Translations under genes and position numbers: made by a program | DNA from: Saccharomycopsis fibuligera x Saccharomycopsis cf. fibuligera | Lineage: Eukaryota > Ascomycota > Saccharomycetes > Ascoideales > Saccharomycopsidaceae | Assembly (NCBI GenBank): GCA_001936135.1 | Contig: CP012810.1 | Location: 1,860,001-1,924,000, forward strand | Reading direction: 5' to 3' | Length of the DNA: 64,000 nt | Notes under the pieces: generated by a model | The model's input: only the letters and a program-made list of their open reading frames with translations | What the model was told of the DNA's origin: nothing | The model's database searches: none | Shown here: in pieces, positions 1-10,361 of the stretch | Layout of the letters: each line of letters begins with the position of its first letter | Position numbering within the stretch: position 1 is the first letter of the stretch

Positions 1-169
1 GCAGCAGCTAATTTTCCAACATTATAGCGTACGAATTTTTTTATGAAAACTTATCATGCTTTTAAGATTTCTATAAGTATCAATGAAAAATACTATGTCA
101 CGCAGCATTTGTTCTTTTTTATTTAGCTACTTCATGGGCTTTATATTTGGTGCTAAACAATTGCAAACA

Positions 170-1804
170 ATGACCATCAAACAGATAGCCACAAAAACGT
201 GGGACTACTTCAAAGTAGATGATCCGCACAAATTTCCGCAAGAGTATTCAGATGCAACAGTTAACCGTGAAAGAAAGCCGAAGAGAGAAGTGAAGACTAA
301 ACTTGCTCAGCTTTATGAAGTCTTTTCATGGTATCCATCTTATTATTCTGCTTATGAGCGTCGGTTCTTGCTTAAAGTAGATATTTGCGTCCTCATCTTT
401 ATGGCCTTAAATTTTTACACAAAGTATTTGGATAGTTCTAATATTTCCAATGCTTATGTTTCCGGGATGAAAGAAGAGCTTGGATTATGGGGTAATGAGT
501 TAAATTATTTCACCACTTTCTTCAACATCGGTTACTGCATATTTCAAATACCTTTAGTATTTTTGATTCAAAAACAAAAATTTGCTAGATATCTTTTGAT
601 TGCTTGTGAACTTTGCTGGGGCATTTGCACAATATCTGCATCTACTGCCCAAAACGCCAAACAGTTATATGTGGTTAGATTTTTTGTTGGTGTAAGTGAG
701 GCAGTGAGCTTTCCTGGTGCTTACTTGGTAATGAGTACATGGTACACTCCTGAGGAGTTGGTCAGAAGAGCTGGCTTCTACAATATGATGGCTAGTGTTG
801 GCACTGCTACATCGGGGTTGCTTCAGACTGCCTGCCGTGAGAACCTTGATGGTATAATGGGACGCAGTGGGTGGAGATGGCAGTTCATTATTGATGGTAT
901 TCTTACCCTTGGCTGTACTCTTTACGGCATCTTACTATTCCCGGGAATTCCTGCAACCACCAAAAGATTTGGTCTCTTGACCGAAGACGACTGTCTCTTT
1001 GCTAGAAGAAGAATGGCCAATAGAGTTTCTATTCCAAAAAATTTCAGCAAGCAAACATTAAAAAACATTTTTTTTACATGGCAACCCTATATGCTTACTC
1101 TTCTTTGGTGCTCTTATAACCAAGTGAATTACAGCAGTGACATGCAGTTATATTTGAAGACGAAAACATCAAAATATGGTGAATCAGCACCAACAAATTT
1201 TGCGGCTGGCGGTGGTGGGGTAGCAGCAGCATCTGCTCTTATTGTTTCCAGTTTATCTGCAGTATACGGTAAAATTCCAGTGGTCAGTGCGGTATTTGTA
1301 ATACAATTATTTTGCAATATTAATTTACTAGTTTGGAACATTCCTGATCCATTAAAGCTATCCGCTTATTTCTTGAAAAATGTGTTTTCATTTGGTCTAC
1401 CGCCGGTTTTCTATGCTTGGAGTGCTAATTTGAACAGAGACGATGCTGAAAAAAAAGCATTTGTTTTTGCTTTAATGAATACTCTTGCATATGTTACTGG
1501 CGCATGGTCTACTCCATTGCAATGGAATACCAAATATTCACCCCAATTTAAAATTGGTTACCCTGTCGGATTGGCAATGGCATTTTTATTATTTTTAACT
1601 TTTTACTCTATTTGGGCATTAGAAAAGTGGGACTATAGAATACTTCCAAAATTTACAGGTAATAGAAACAAGTTTGTCAAAGATAACATGGATACTAAGA
1701 TGCTCCAAAATAGGGAAAATACAAGTTCCATTGATGACGTGGAAAGTACAGCAGGAAAGAAGGTTGTCGATGCGGTAGCGGTTTCAGTTAAAAATTTGAA
1801 TTGA
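170..1804 (+). CDS. ACS-family MFS permease, tandem copy 1
   Basis: A 12-helix major facilitator of the anion:cation symporter (allantoate permease) family, probably a plasma-membrane proton symporter for a small organic anion or vitamin. Seen: the YVSGMKEEL segment after helix 1, the RFFVGVSEA helix, the GWRWQFIIDG motif before helix 6, and a charged cytoplasmic C-terminus. From memory of the family, these match yeast Seo1, Vht1 and Fen2; Seo1/Vht1 look closest, but the substrate cannot be read from sequence. The chosen ATG at 170 gives 544 residues and aligns with the start of the neighbouring paralogue (546 residues). An in-frame ATG at 83 would add 29 residues, including a hydrophobic stretch absent from the paralogue. 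The two copies stay alignable end to end, including a shared VSVKNLN/ISIKNLN tail, so they arose by tandem duplication. Confidence 0.88.
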   Translation: MTIKQIATKTWDYFKVDDPHKFPQEYSDATVNRERKPKREVKTKLAQLYEVFSWYPSYYSAYERRFLLKVDICVLIFMALNFYTKYLDSSNISNAYVSGMKEELGLWGNELNYFTTFFNIGYCIFQIPLVFLIQKQKFARYLLIACELCWGICTISASTAQNAKQLYVVRFFVGVSEAVSFPGAYLVMSTWYTPEELVRRAGFYNMMASVGTATSGLLQTACRENLDGIMGRSGWRWQFIIDGILTLGCTLYGILLFPGIPATTKRFGLLTEDDCLFARRRMANRVSIPKNFSKQTLKNIFFTWQPYMLTLLWCSYNQVNYSSDMQLYLKTKTSKYGESAPTNFAAGGGGVAAASALIVSSLSAVYGKIPVVSAVFVIQLFCNINLLVWNIPDPLKLSAYFLKNVFSFGLPPVFYAWSANLNRDDAEKKAFVFALMNTLAYVTGAWSTPLQWNTKYSPQFKIGYPVGLAMAFLLFLTFYSIWALEKWDYRILPKFTGNRNKFVKDNMDTKMLQNRENTSSIDDVESTAGKKVVDAVAVSVKNLN

Positions 1805-3309
1805 AGTCCGTTAGGAGCTTCGTTGTTAGTTTGTACTGTTATTCTTCAGCATTTTTATTTTTTATTCTTTGTCTTTCGATTTCCAGAATTATTTAAGTTA
1901 AGTTAATCAAAACGCTACAGTAAAGTTTACCCTAATGGGTTTTTTTCTTGATGTTCAATTTTTCAAAGTACTTTGCGGATAAATTTGGTTTTGCTTCTGA
2001 AAATTTCAAAGGAAATTCACATTATGAAATTAGAGAGCCGACTGAAGATTAGAGAAGGCTACTTTTTATACTTTGTTAAAATGTCTACATCTCACCTAAG
2101 ATAATTGGTTGATTTTTTTGAATTCACCTATATTTATCTGAAAAAATGTGGAGTCCAGTTATATGTAGCTTGCATCATAGATCGTATTATTGATTGCATC
2201 ACACAATATCCACGTTAGCTTAATACAGATTAAACTTACTAACGAATCCCTATTCTTCTTAATGTTGAAAATTGTCTTGTCTCAGTTTCAGCGATAGCCT
2301 GAAAGAATACTTAGTCTTTGTCGAGGAATTCGATGCAACTTAGTCTCACATATGTATGCATATTTAGATGTAACAATTGATAATATGATGATCTTTGTAG
2401 GACCTCCCATAGTTAGTATTTACAAATCGAGTACCATCGAATGAAGCATCAGTTTGGCAGAAATCATCTAAAGAAAAAATTGACGATATATCTGTATATA
2501 TAAAGAAGATCGAATGACCAATCTGCAGTTGAATTATTTTAGCCGCTTCGAAAATGGCCATCTTTTACCTTTTGCTCGAGTCTCTTGTACGTTATAAAAA
2601 TTGTGGACTTACCGAGATCCTTGTAATGTTCCGCCGTAGCTCACATGATGATGCAGGGCAGTACGTCACACAAAGTGCGAAAATGCAAAAGATGTGATTT
2701 TAATTTGATCTGGTAAGACTATGTGCCCAGGCAAGTGAGGAACCAACACAATCGGCAGGTGGAGTGTTTGCGCACATAATATTAGTGAGAGGACACTATT
2801 TTATTACCTATATTCACCTGAACAGGAAGGCAAGATGCCTTTGTTGCGTTCTATATAATCATATATTTGGTAGTACTTCGATTCGCAGAGGGAAGGGAAG
2901 CTTTCAATTACTAAATTAAAGGTCCAAGAAAAGAGCTTGGTACTCAAATTCAAAAAAAAAAATTTCCTTTCTTTGATGTCAACACACACGGCGCCAAGAT
3001 TTCTGCATTGTACCATTTCAACCCACTATGAATTAACCGCTGCGATAGTAGTTGTGCCACCCTTCAAGGAAGTGTGGCACATGCACCATGATATGAGACA
3101 ATCCAAGCAGCTGATTTTTCAACATCGCAGCATATCCAGATATCGAAAAGATTTTCGGCTTAAAATAATTAATAACTATACTTTCTTTTTTTTAGACTAC
3201 ACATTGTATATATATATAAGACCTAGACCCGTATTCCTGGCAATGACTATTCAATTCTGGTCTAATCCCTTCTAGATGCCCCTAAGCTTGAAATTTCTCT
3301 CAACCAACA
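1805..3309. other. Intergenic spacer between the two permeases
   Basis: About 1.5 kb between tandem same-strand paralogues. It should hold the terminator of copy 1 and the promoter of copy 2. Apart from the TATA element near 3207 I see no convincing gene, RNA gene or repeat. Short open frames here lack ATG starts or family resemblance. Confidence 0.5.
3207..3220 (+). promoter_or_regulatory. TATA box of permease copy 2
   Basis: An alternating TATATATATATAAG run about 90 nt upstream of the ATG at 3310, a normal distance for a yeast TATA element. It suggests a regulated, TATA-dependent promoter. Confidence 0.55.
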
Positions 3310-4950
3310 ATGTCTGTCCTAAAGCGTGCCGGTGACCGAGTCTGGAACTACGTCAAAGTAGATGATCCAAAAGACTTTAAAGAAAACTACATTGACCTCA
3401 CAGTTAACCGAGAAAGAAAGCCAAGGAGAGAAATTAAGACTAAACTTGCTCAACTTTATGAAGTATTTTCATGGTACCCTTCTCATTACTCACCATTTGA
3501 ACGTCGCTTTTTGCTCAAAGTTGATATTTGTGTGCTACTATTCATGGCTTCAAGTTTCTACACTAAACGGTTAGATACTTCAAATGTAGCCAATGCGTAC
3601 GTTTCTGGAATGAAAGAGGAGCTTGATTTGAAAGGCAACGAGTTAAACTATTTTGAAACCTTTTTCAATGTGGGTTATTGTATTTTTCAACTTCCCTTGA
3701 TCTTTTTGATTGAGAAACAGGCTTTTGCTAGATACCTTCTAATTGGCTGTGAGTTTTGCTGGGGCATTTGCACGTTTTGTTCAGCTGCTGCAAAGAATGC
3801 TCATCAGTTATATGCAATTCGATTTTTTGTTGGTGTCAGTGAGGCAATCAGTTTCCCTGGTGCGTATCTTGTCATGAGTACCTGGTATACTCCGGAAGAA
3901 TTGGTAAGAAGAGCAGGTTTCTACAATTTTATGTCTGCTGTCGGGAGTGCTACATCTGGATTGCTTCAGACTGCTTGCCGGGAGCATCTTAGTGGAGTTT
4001 TTGGCCGCAGTGGCTGGAGATGGCAGTTTATTATTGATGGTGTAATTACTGTTGGTTGCGCACTTTATGGTTTTTTTTTCTTTCCGGGAACGCCTGCAAC
4101 TACTAAGAAATTTGGTCTTTTAACTGAAGATGAATGCATATTTGCTAGAAGAAGAATGGCCAATAGAGTGGCTGTGCCTAAGAATTTTGGTAAGAAAACT
4201 TTTAAGGATATATTTGCTACATGGCAGCCATACTTGCTTACTCTTCTTTGGGTTGGACATCATCAAATCAACTATGCTAGTGATGTGCAATTGTATATCA
4301 AATCCAAGGTTGAAAAATACGGCAAGTCTGCACCAACGAATTACTCTTCCATTGCTAATGGGGTAGGTGCAGTATGCGCATTCATAGTGCCGAACCTTTG
4401 CGCGGTTTATGGCAGACTTTACGTTGTTTCCGGAGTGCTACTTGTTCAGTATTTTTGCAATATTTGTTTACTCATTTGGAATATTCCCGATCGGTTAAAA
4501 CTTTCAAATTATTTCTTAGAGCATGTCTTTGAAAATGGACTAGCGCCAACATTTTACGCCTGGAGTGCCAATTTGTGCAGAGATAGCGCAGAAAAGAAGG
4601 CATTTGTTCTTGCTTTAATCAACTGTCTATCTTATGCTACTCAGGCTTGGACGGTCCCTTTGCAATGGAACACTAAATATGCTCCTGAGTTTAAGATGGG
4701 GTATGCGGTGAATTTGGCAATTGTTATTGTGGAAACCTTGACATTTTATATGACTTGGGCTTTGGAAAGATGGGATCATAGAGTTATTCCAAAGTTTGCT
4801 GGTGATAGAAATGCGTATCTTGATGACAGCATTGATGTTATTAGCGCTCAAAAACATTTAGACATAAACTCCGAAGAAGATGGACAGGAAAATAATGATG
4901 ACAAAAAGGATGAAAGGGATGTATCTATTTCAATTAAGAATTTGAACTGA
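3310..4950 (+). CDS. ACS-family MFS permease, tandem copy 2
   Basis: Second member of the tandem pair, 546 residues, with the same 12-helix ACS-family layout. The N-terminal block VNRERKPRREIKTKLAQLYE is nearly identical in both copies. YVSGMKEEL, RFFVGVSEA, GWRWQFIIDG and the FARRRMANRV loop are also shared. The start is the first ATG after the TATA element and is followed by the conserved VKVDDP block. Divergence is concentrated in the last six helices (for example around residues 310-400), where substrate choice could differ between copies. The downstream esterase is on the same strand, consistent with a small catabolic or uptake cluster. Substrate unknown; yeast relatives carry biotin, pantothenate or sulfoxide compounds. 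Confidence 0.9.
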   Translation: MSVLKRAGDRVWNYVKVDDPKDFKENYIDLTVNRERKPRREIKTKLAQLYEVFSWYPSHYSPFERRFLLKVDICVLLFMASSFYTKRLDTSNVANAYVSGMKEELDLKGNELNYFETFFNVGYCIFQLPLIFLIEKQAFARYLLIGCEFCWGICTFCSAAAKNAHQLYAIRFFVGVSEAISFPGAYLVMSTWYTPEELVRRAGFYNFMSAVGSATSGLLQTACREHLSGVFGRSGWRWQFIIDGVITVGCALYGFFFFPGTPATTKKFGLLTEDECIFARRRMANRVAVPKNFGKKTFKDIFATWQPYLLTLLWVGHHQINYASDVQLYIKSKVEKYGKSAPTNYSSIANGVGAVCAFIVPNLCAVYGRLYVVSGVLLVQYFCNICLLIWNIPDRLKLSNYFLEHVFENGLAPTFYAWSANLCRDSAEKKAFVLALINCLSYATQAWTVPLQWNTKYAPEFKMGYAVNLAIVIVETLTFYMTWALERWDHRVIPKFAGDRNAYLDDSIDVISAQKHLDINSEEDGQENNDDKKDERDVSISIKNLN

Positions 4951-5624
4951 CATCAACCTTCTTTGATAGATAGTTATTTGGTTTATTTCTAGAGCTATGC
5001 TAATATTTCCAGTTCTGTAAATTTTTTCTCTTTCAATACATTCTCTACATTACGTTCTTTGTCGTTGCCAATATTCACTGTATTCCATTACATGTCAATA
5101 TAATTTACTGGTCTTTAATAAGATGTTAGGAAACTACATGTACCAATACACGTCTATAAGTTTTTTTTGACCCAATTCAGATCTGTAGCTGGCTGGTACA
5201 TGAGCAGCGCTGCCTCAAAGTTCGATAGAAATTGAAATTGGCTCTTACTAACATTAGTTCGGCAGTCTTTAAAGCGCTTTTAAATTCATATTTTAAAGCA
5301 AGATTCCTGCAGCCTTTTTAAGCCATGGTTTTAAGTCAACGTTTTTAAAGTTTTTGCACCGGCCCGTAGCCAGTGAAAATAACGATGACATGCAGGAGCT
5401 CGCTCTTTGCTCTTTGTTTTTTTTTGTTGCTTGGCAATCAGTGCATCGAGGAGAAAAACAGCTGATGTAGCATTATATAAGATAGCATCGAGTTGTATTA
5501 ACTCAATCATCCCTATGTGGTTTGCATCTTTAAAAAGTTTTTCGTAGCCTTGTTCTTTATTTATTGGAGTTTATTTGAAATTGCTCTTACTTTTCTGACT
5601 TGCTTACTCCTCATTTGTCCTATC
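4951..5624. other. Intergenic spacer and esterase promoter
   Basis: Holds the TATATAA element at 5474-5480, a candidate TATA box for the esterase. An ATG at 5515 opens only a 10-codon frame. From 5502 on, the esterase reading frame is open without an ATG until 5625 and would encode a hydrophobic segment. No other gene is seen. Confidence 0.5.
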
Positions 5625-6626
5625 ATGGTGTTCCAAATAGTTACTGATATTCCCGATATCGAAGCTGCTCCAAGAAAAAACTTGGATAAGAATGTGGTCA
5701 ACTTTTTAAAAAAGTCTGGTTTGCGGTTAGGCGCCAAAGACTCTTTTCTTAGAGAAAGAAACCAGCATACAAAAGTTTTAGCTAACGTTCGCTTGAGCAA
5801 TGAACAAAAATCAGTCAAAGTGATTCCTCATATCGTGAATTGTCCCAGCACTTCGGACATCAACGTGCGTCAGTACGTACCAAAAAATGCTTCCTATGAA
5901 GACAAGAAACTTCCTGTATTAGTATACATACATGGTGGTGGTTGGACAGTTGGTAGCTTGCCAGAGTTTGATAGCTGGTTCCGCACGTCTGCATATCATG
6001 GCGAGTTCCAAGTCATTTCTCCTGAATACCATCTTGCTCCCGAGTGGAGATATCCAGCGCAGCTCGAAGAAATTATTTCAACATTACAATGGATTAAAGA
6101 TAATTCTGATACGCTTGGAATTGATAAAGACAAGATTGCTCTTGGTGGTGATTCCTGTGGTGGTAACATGACAGGAGTCTTGTGTCAAAAAGCAGTCAAA
6201 GAGCCATTTGGAGTTGTACCTCAGTTCCAAGTATTGTTTTATCCCGAGATGAAGCTTCCATTTGAAGTTCCTTCAGGGGCGGAGAACTACGATACACCAT
6301 ACCTTAGAACTCAAAGTGTGTTTTTATTCGCTTGGAATATGGTCCCAGAAGGCAAGAAGCATACTGATTATGATATTACTCCGCTTAACGGCGACATTCC
6401 CGAAAATTTGCCTCCAGCTTTTATCGTGACTTGTGGTTATGATCCATTGAGAGATACAGGATTGTACTATGCTCAAAAATTGCAAAAACATGGGGTAAAG
6501 GTCGAGTGGCTTCACAATGAAGATCTTACACATGGATTTTTACAGTTTACAAACTTTTCCAATAGATGCAAAGAGACAACAGCGCAATGCATCTCCCATA
6601 TAAAGACAAAGTTTGAGCAGTTATGA
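5625..6626 (+). CDS. HSL-type alpha/beta-hydrolase (carboxylesterase)
   Basis: An esterase/lipase of the hormone-sensitive-lipase group with a complete catalytic set. The oxyanion-hole motif HGGGW is at residues 103-107, the nucleophile elbow GDSCGGN puts Ser at 177, the acid is Asp273 in YDPLRD, and the base is His303 in LTHGF (numbering from the ATG at 5625, 333 residues). The start is uncertain. The same frame continues upstream to 5502 and would add about 36 residues, mostly one hydrophobic anchor, but without an ATG. The only nearby ATG (5515) is in another frame. The full-length protein may therefore be membrane-anchored through a non-AUG start, an undetected exon, or a small indel in this allele or assembly. 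It lies just downstream of two ACS permeases on the same strand, so it may process an imported ester. The substrate is not evident. Confidence 0.85.
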   Translation: MVFQIVTDIPDIEAAPRKNLDKNVVNFLKKSGLRLGAKDSFLRERNQHTKVLANVRLSNEQKSVKVIPHIVNCPSTSDINVRQYVPKNASYEDKKLPVLVYIHGGGWTVGSLPEFDSWFRTSAYHGEFQVISPEYHLAPEWRYPAQLEEIISTLQWIKDNSDTLGIDKDKIALGGDSCGGNMTGVLCQKAVKEPFGVVPQFQVLFYPEMKLPFEVPSGAENYDTPYLRTQSVFLFAWNMVPEGKKHTDYDITPLNGDIPENLPPAFIVTCGYDPLRDTGLYYAQKLQKHGVKVEWLHNEDLTHGFLQFTNFSNRCKETTAQCISHIKTKFEQL

Positions 6627-7590
6627 GAATATTTTGATGTGACATGTAGCCACTTTATTGTTCTAGTATTTTACTGTTTTAGTAATTTACTGTTTAAGTA
6701 TTTTTGAGGTATAGAACTTTAGGTGTTTTGTGTCTTACAGTATAACTCATTTATCAATTGTCACCGCAGTTCGTTGCCATTTAAAAAATGATTGTTTGTT
6801 AATGGTTTCTCGTAATAGATATTTCAAGCTATTTGACATAGCAAGTAAACCACCTACACACTGAAGAGATTCTGCTGTATGGGTTCATAGGCTTTGGGTC
6901 TTACCGTTTTACCGTTTTACCGTTTTACTATTTGCTTTATACAACTTTGTTATAGCTACCTACTGCAAGCGCATGCGTAGGAAAAGAGGCACTACTACAG
7001 TTACCATGTCTCTCAATTAGAGGTCAATCAAAAAACTGGATCCAAGAGTGGAGGGAAACCCACTTTTATTTTGTATCGTTAGGATCATTATCAAAGTTGC
7101 ATGATTAAGAGTAAAACGATACATTACCAGTAATACTTCACTTCTTAACCTTGTTGTGTTATAGTCCACCAAAATGGATCAATTTTGAGTCATCCCGCTA
7201 GAGCATCAATAAACATCTTAACGCACCACTGCGCAGCGACCGGCGTTGTGGTGATGGAAAATTCTAGAAAACCCGCGCTCGCAACCGGTGGCGGCCCGGC
7301 ATGCTCCCGCGTGACCCGGCTGCTTTTGCCTTTGAAATGCAGTTTTTCTTGACTTTCTTTTTCCCGCAGAAAATGCTGGAATCTTTGCAGTGAAAAAAGT
7401 GAAGAAGACGGAGAGACAGAAAAAAAATAAAATAGGAAAAATTTTTTTTTCTACTATCGCTGAATTTTTCTTTTTTTGTTTTTTTTTGTGATATTTGCCT
7501 CTGAGTTTTTGTTAGATAACTTGTAATTAGACTCGGTTTAGTTCCAACATTCTTCACATAATACAACAATTATCGTCAATACAATCAAAA
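6627..7590. other. Intergenic spacer upstream of SSC1
   Basis: Contains a three-unit direct repeat of ACCGTTTT at 6903-6926 and the heat-shock element at 7257-7269. The 5' leader of SSC1 is rich in A/T runs. No gene is seen; open frames in it lack support. Confidence 0.5.
7257..7269 (+). promoter_or_regulatory. Heat-shock element upstream of SSC1
   Basis: Three perfect alternating units, GAA-nn-TTC-nn-GAA, the trimeric Hsf1 site. It lies about 320 nt upstream of the SSC1 ATG. A second degenerate array of GAA-like units occurs near 7370. Known biology: yeast mitochondrial Hsp70 is an Hsf1 target, so the site fits the gene. Confidence 0.75.
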
Positions 7591-9531
7591 ATGTTTTCTA
7601 GAGCAATTAGACAACAATCCAAGGTGTTTCAACACCAAGCTAAGAGATTTAACTCTGAAAAAGTCAAGGGTGCCGTGATTGGTATCGATTTGGGTACCAC
7701 CAACTCTGCTGTTGCTATTATGGAAGGTAAGATCCCTAAGATCATTGAAAACGCTGAAGGTGCTAGAACTACTCCTTCTGTTGTTGCCTTCACCAAAGAA
7801 GGTGAAAGATTGGTCGGTATTCCAGCTAAGCGTCAAGCTGTTGTCAACCCGGAGAACACCTTGTTTGCCACTAAGCGTCTCATTGGTAGAAGATTCGAAG
7901 ACCAAGAAGTTCAAAAGGATATTAACCAAGTTCCATACAAGATTGTTAAGCACAGCAATGGTGACGCTTGGTTAGAAGCTAGAGGCGAAAAATACTCTCC
8001 AGCTCAAATTGGTGGTTTCGTCTTGAATAAGATGAAGGAAACCGCTGATGCTTACTTGGGTAAAGCTGTTAACAATGCTGTTGTTACTGTTCCAGCTTAT
8101 TTCAATGATGCTCAAAGACAAGCCACTAAAGATGCTGGTCAAATTGTCGGTTTGAACGTTTTGAGAGTTGTTAACGAACCAACTGCTGCTGCTTTGGCTT
8201 ACGGTTTGGAAAAAGCTGACGCTAAGGTTGTTGCTGTTTTCGACTTGGGTGGTGGTACTTTTGATATCTCTATCTTGGACATTGACAATGGTGTCTTTGA
8301 GGTCAAATCCACTAACGGTGACACTCATTTGGGTGGTGAAGATTTCGATATTTCTTTGGTTAGATATATTGTTGAACAATTCAAGAAAGAATCTGGCATT
8401 GACTTGGGTAAAGATAGAATGGCCATTCAAAGAATTAGAGAAGCTTCTGAAAAGGCTAAGATTGAATTGTCTTCTACCAAACAAACTGAAGTTAACTTGC
8501 CTTTCATTACTGCCGATGCTTCCGGTCCAAAGCACATTAACTTGAAAATCACTAGAGCTCAATTCGAAGGTTTGGTTGATGGTTTGATCAAGAAGACCGT
8601 CTCCCCATGTAACAAGGCTCTTAAGGATGCTTCATTGTCTACTTCTGATGTCAACGAAGTTATCTTGGTTGGTGGTATGTCTAGAATGCCAAAGGTTGTC
8701 GACACTGTTAAATCTATCTTTAACAGAGAACCATCTAAATCTGTTAACCCAGATGAAGCTGTTGCCATTGGTGCTGCTATCCAAGGTGCAGTCTTGGCTG
8801 GTGAAGTCACTGATGTCCTTTTGTTGGACGTTACTCCATTGTCCCTCGGTATTGAAACCTTGGGTGGTGTTTTCACTAGATTGATTCCAAGAAACACTAC
8901 TATTCCAACTAAGAAATCTCAAATCTTTTCTACTGCTGCTGAAGGTCAAACTTCTGTTGAAATCAGAGTTTTCCAAGGTGAAAGAGAGTTGGTTAGAGAC
9001 AACAAATTGATTGGTAACTTCACTTTGAGTGGTATTCCACCAGCTCCAAAGGGTGTTCCACAAATTGAAGTCACTTTTGACATTGATGCTGATGGTATCA
9101 TCAACGTCTCTGCTAGAGACAAGGCTTCTAACAAGGATGCTTCTATTACTGTTGCTGGTTCTTCTGGTTTGTCTGATGCTGAAATCGAAAAGATGGTCAA
9201 CGATGCTGAAAAATTCAAGGAACAAGATCAAGCTAGAAAAGAAGCTATTGAAGTTGCTAACAGCGCTGACCAAAGAGCTAACGACACTGAAAAATCTTTG
9301 AACGAATTCAAGGAAAAATTGGACTTGGAATCTCCAGAAGTCAAATCTTTGAAGGAAAAGATTGCTTCTATTAGAGAAACTGTAGCTAGAGCTCAAAGCG
9401 GCGAAGAAGTTGACTCTCAAGCTTTGAAGACTCAAACTGAAGAATTGACCAAGGAATCTATGGAAGTTTTCAGTAAATTGTACAAGGACCAATCTAACAA
9501 CAACGCTGGTCAAGAAGAAAACAAAAACTAA
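7591..9531 (+). CDS. SSC1: Mitochondrial Hsp70 chaperone
   Basis: DnaK-family chaperone of the mitochondrial matrix, the ATPase motor of the TIM23 presequence translocase and a general folding factor. Seen: a basic, Ser-rich N-terminal presequence (residues 1 to about 25, with Arg at 4, 7 and 19 and no acidic residue before Glu23), the nucleotide-binding signature [10 protein letters not shown] at 31-40, the second phosphate loop [12 protein letters not shown] near 216-227, the LVGGMSRMP motif, the substrate-binding domain with [13 protein letters not shown], and a helical lid. The C-terminus ends in an Asn/Gln/Glu-rich tail with no EEVD, as expected for an organellar form. At 646 residues it has normal length. 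Codon use is strongly biased (mostly TTG for Leu, GCT for Ala), which marks high expression. The ATG chosen gives the presequence directly. Confidence 0.96.
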   Translation: MFSRAIRQQSKVFQHQAKRFNSEKVKGAVIGIDLGTTNSAVAIMEGKIPKIIENAEGARTTPSVVAFTKEGERLVGIPAKRQAVVNPENTLFATKRLIGRRFEDQEVQKDINQVPYKIVKHSNGDAWLEARGEKYSPAQIGGFVLNKMKETADAYLGKAVNNAVVTVPAYFNDAQRQATKDAGQIVGLNVLRVVNEPTAAALAYGLEKADAKVVAVFDLGGGTFDISILDIDNGVFEVKSTNGDTHLGGEDFDISLVRYIVEQFKKESGIDLGKDRMAIQRIREASEKAKIELSSTKQTEVNLPFITADASGPKHINLKITRAQFEGLVDGLIKKTVSPCNKALKDASLSTSDVNEVILVGGMSRMPKVVDTVKSIFNREPSKSVNPDEAVAIGAAIQGAVLAGEVTDVLLLDVTPLSLGIETLGGVFTRLIPRNTTIPTKKSQIFSTAAEGQTSVEIRVFQGERELVRDNKLIGNFTLSGIPPAPKGVPQIEVTFDIDADGIINVSARDKASNKDASITVAGSSGLSDAEIEKMVNDAEKFKEQDQARKEAIEVANSADQRANDTEKSLNEFKEKLDLESPEVKSLKEKIASIRETVARAQSGEEVDSQALKTQTEELTKESMEVFSKLYKDQSNNNAGQEENKN

Positions 9532-10361
9532 GGATTTTTTTTCTGAATGGAAAATCAATTTCTGACCTGATTGTTTGATTTTAACTTTTTTGTTGTTTAT
9601 GATGAGAAATGATTAATAAAGAAAAACAAATGGCTATCTATCTACCTACGCCTTTTCTTGTGTTTAGTTTTAATTTTATCTATTTATATTTTTTACTCTT
9701 TTTGTCCTTACTTTTTTTTTGTTTCTTGACTAATTCTTTTTTTCTGTAAATATTTTTATTTAGTCAATTACAGTGGAACATAGTTTAACTAACTGTTAAT
9801 GAATATTAAAAAAGCAGACTGTAGAGCAAGAATATGTATGCAAATCAGACACAAAGTGTTTAAATAACAACTGCACTACGTATTGTATATCAACTCCATT
9901 TAACAGTCAAGAAAGAAAGAAAAACGTTGTCCATTCACCAATGAATAGACTTCACTGTAAGGGTGCTGGTCAATCAGCGCGCATAGTAATATCTGGTTAG
10001 TGCGTTGCATTCCGGTAGAAGAAAAAATCTTTGACGCGTTGACGCGTTTTTTTGTTTTTATTTTCCAAATTTTTTCCTATTTTTATCTTCTCGAATATGC
10101 TATTTCTAATTGTTTATAGGTCATTCAAAACCGACTGTTTGGTGTCTTAGCTGTTTGATTGTTATTTCTACTGTCCAGATTTACATTCTCTCATTCAGAT
10201 CTGAACATATTCCCTATTTCTATAATTCCCACTCGTACATCGCTTTGTCAAGTACGAATCTCCAAAACTAATAGCTAAGTGCTGATCTGATAAGTTAGAC
10301 TTGTTAACTTTGTCGATCTCTTATAAGCATCATCTAACTTACACATCAACTAGCAGCTCCA
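9532..10361. other. SSC1-PRI2 intergenic spacer
   Basis: Holds the T-rich 3' end of SSC1 and the PRI2 promoter with paired MluI cell-cycle boxes at 10034-10047. Nothing else gene-like is seen. Confidence 0.5.
10034..10047. promoter_or_regulatory. Paired MluI cell-cycle boxes upstream of PRI2
   Basis: Two ACGCGT hexamers at 10034-10039 and 10042-10047, about 315-330 nt upstream of the PRI2 ATG. ACGCGT is the MBF binding site that drives G1/S transcription of DNA replication genes in yeasts. Two copies 2 nt apart in an AT-rich genome are unlikely by chance, and they fit a primase gene. Confidence 0.75.

Noticed and set aside
8632-9558. Long open frame antisense to SSC1
   Set aside because: A shadow of the strong codon bias of SSC1; Ser/Phe/Asn-rich nonsense with no family resemblance.
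10285-10293. ATCTGATAA, a match to the iron-responsive GATA factor site, 70 nt before PRI2
   Set aside because: A 9-mer this AT-rich is expected a few times by chance in 64 kb; one site is not evidence that iron controls PRI2.
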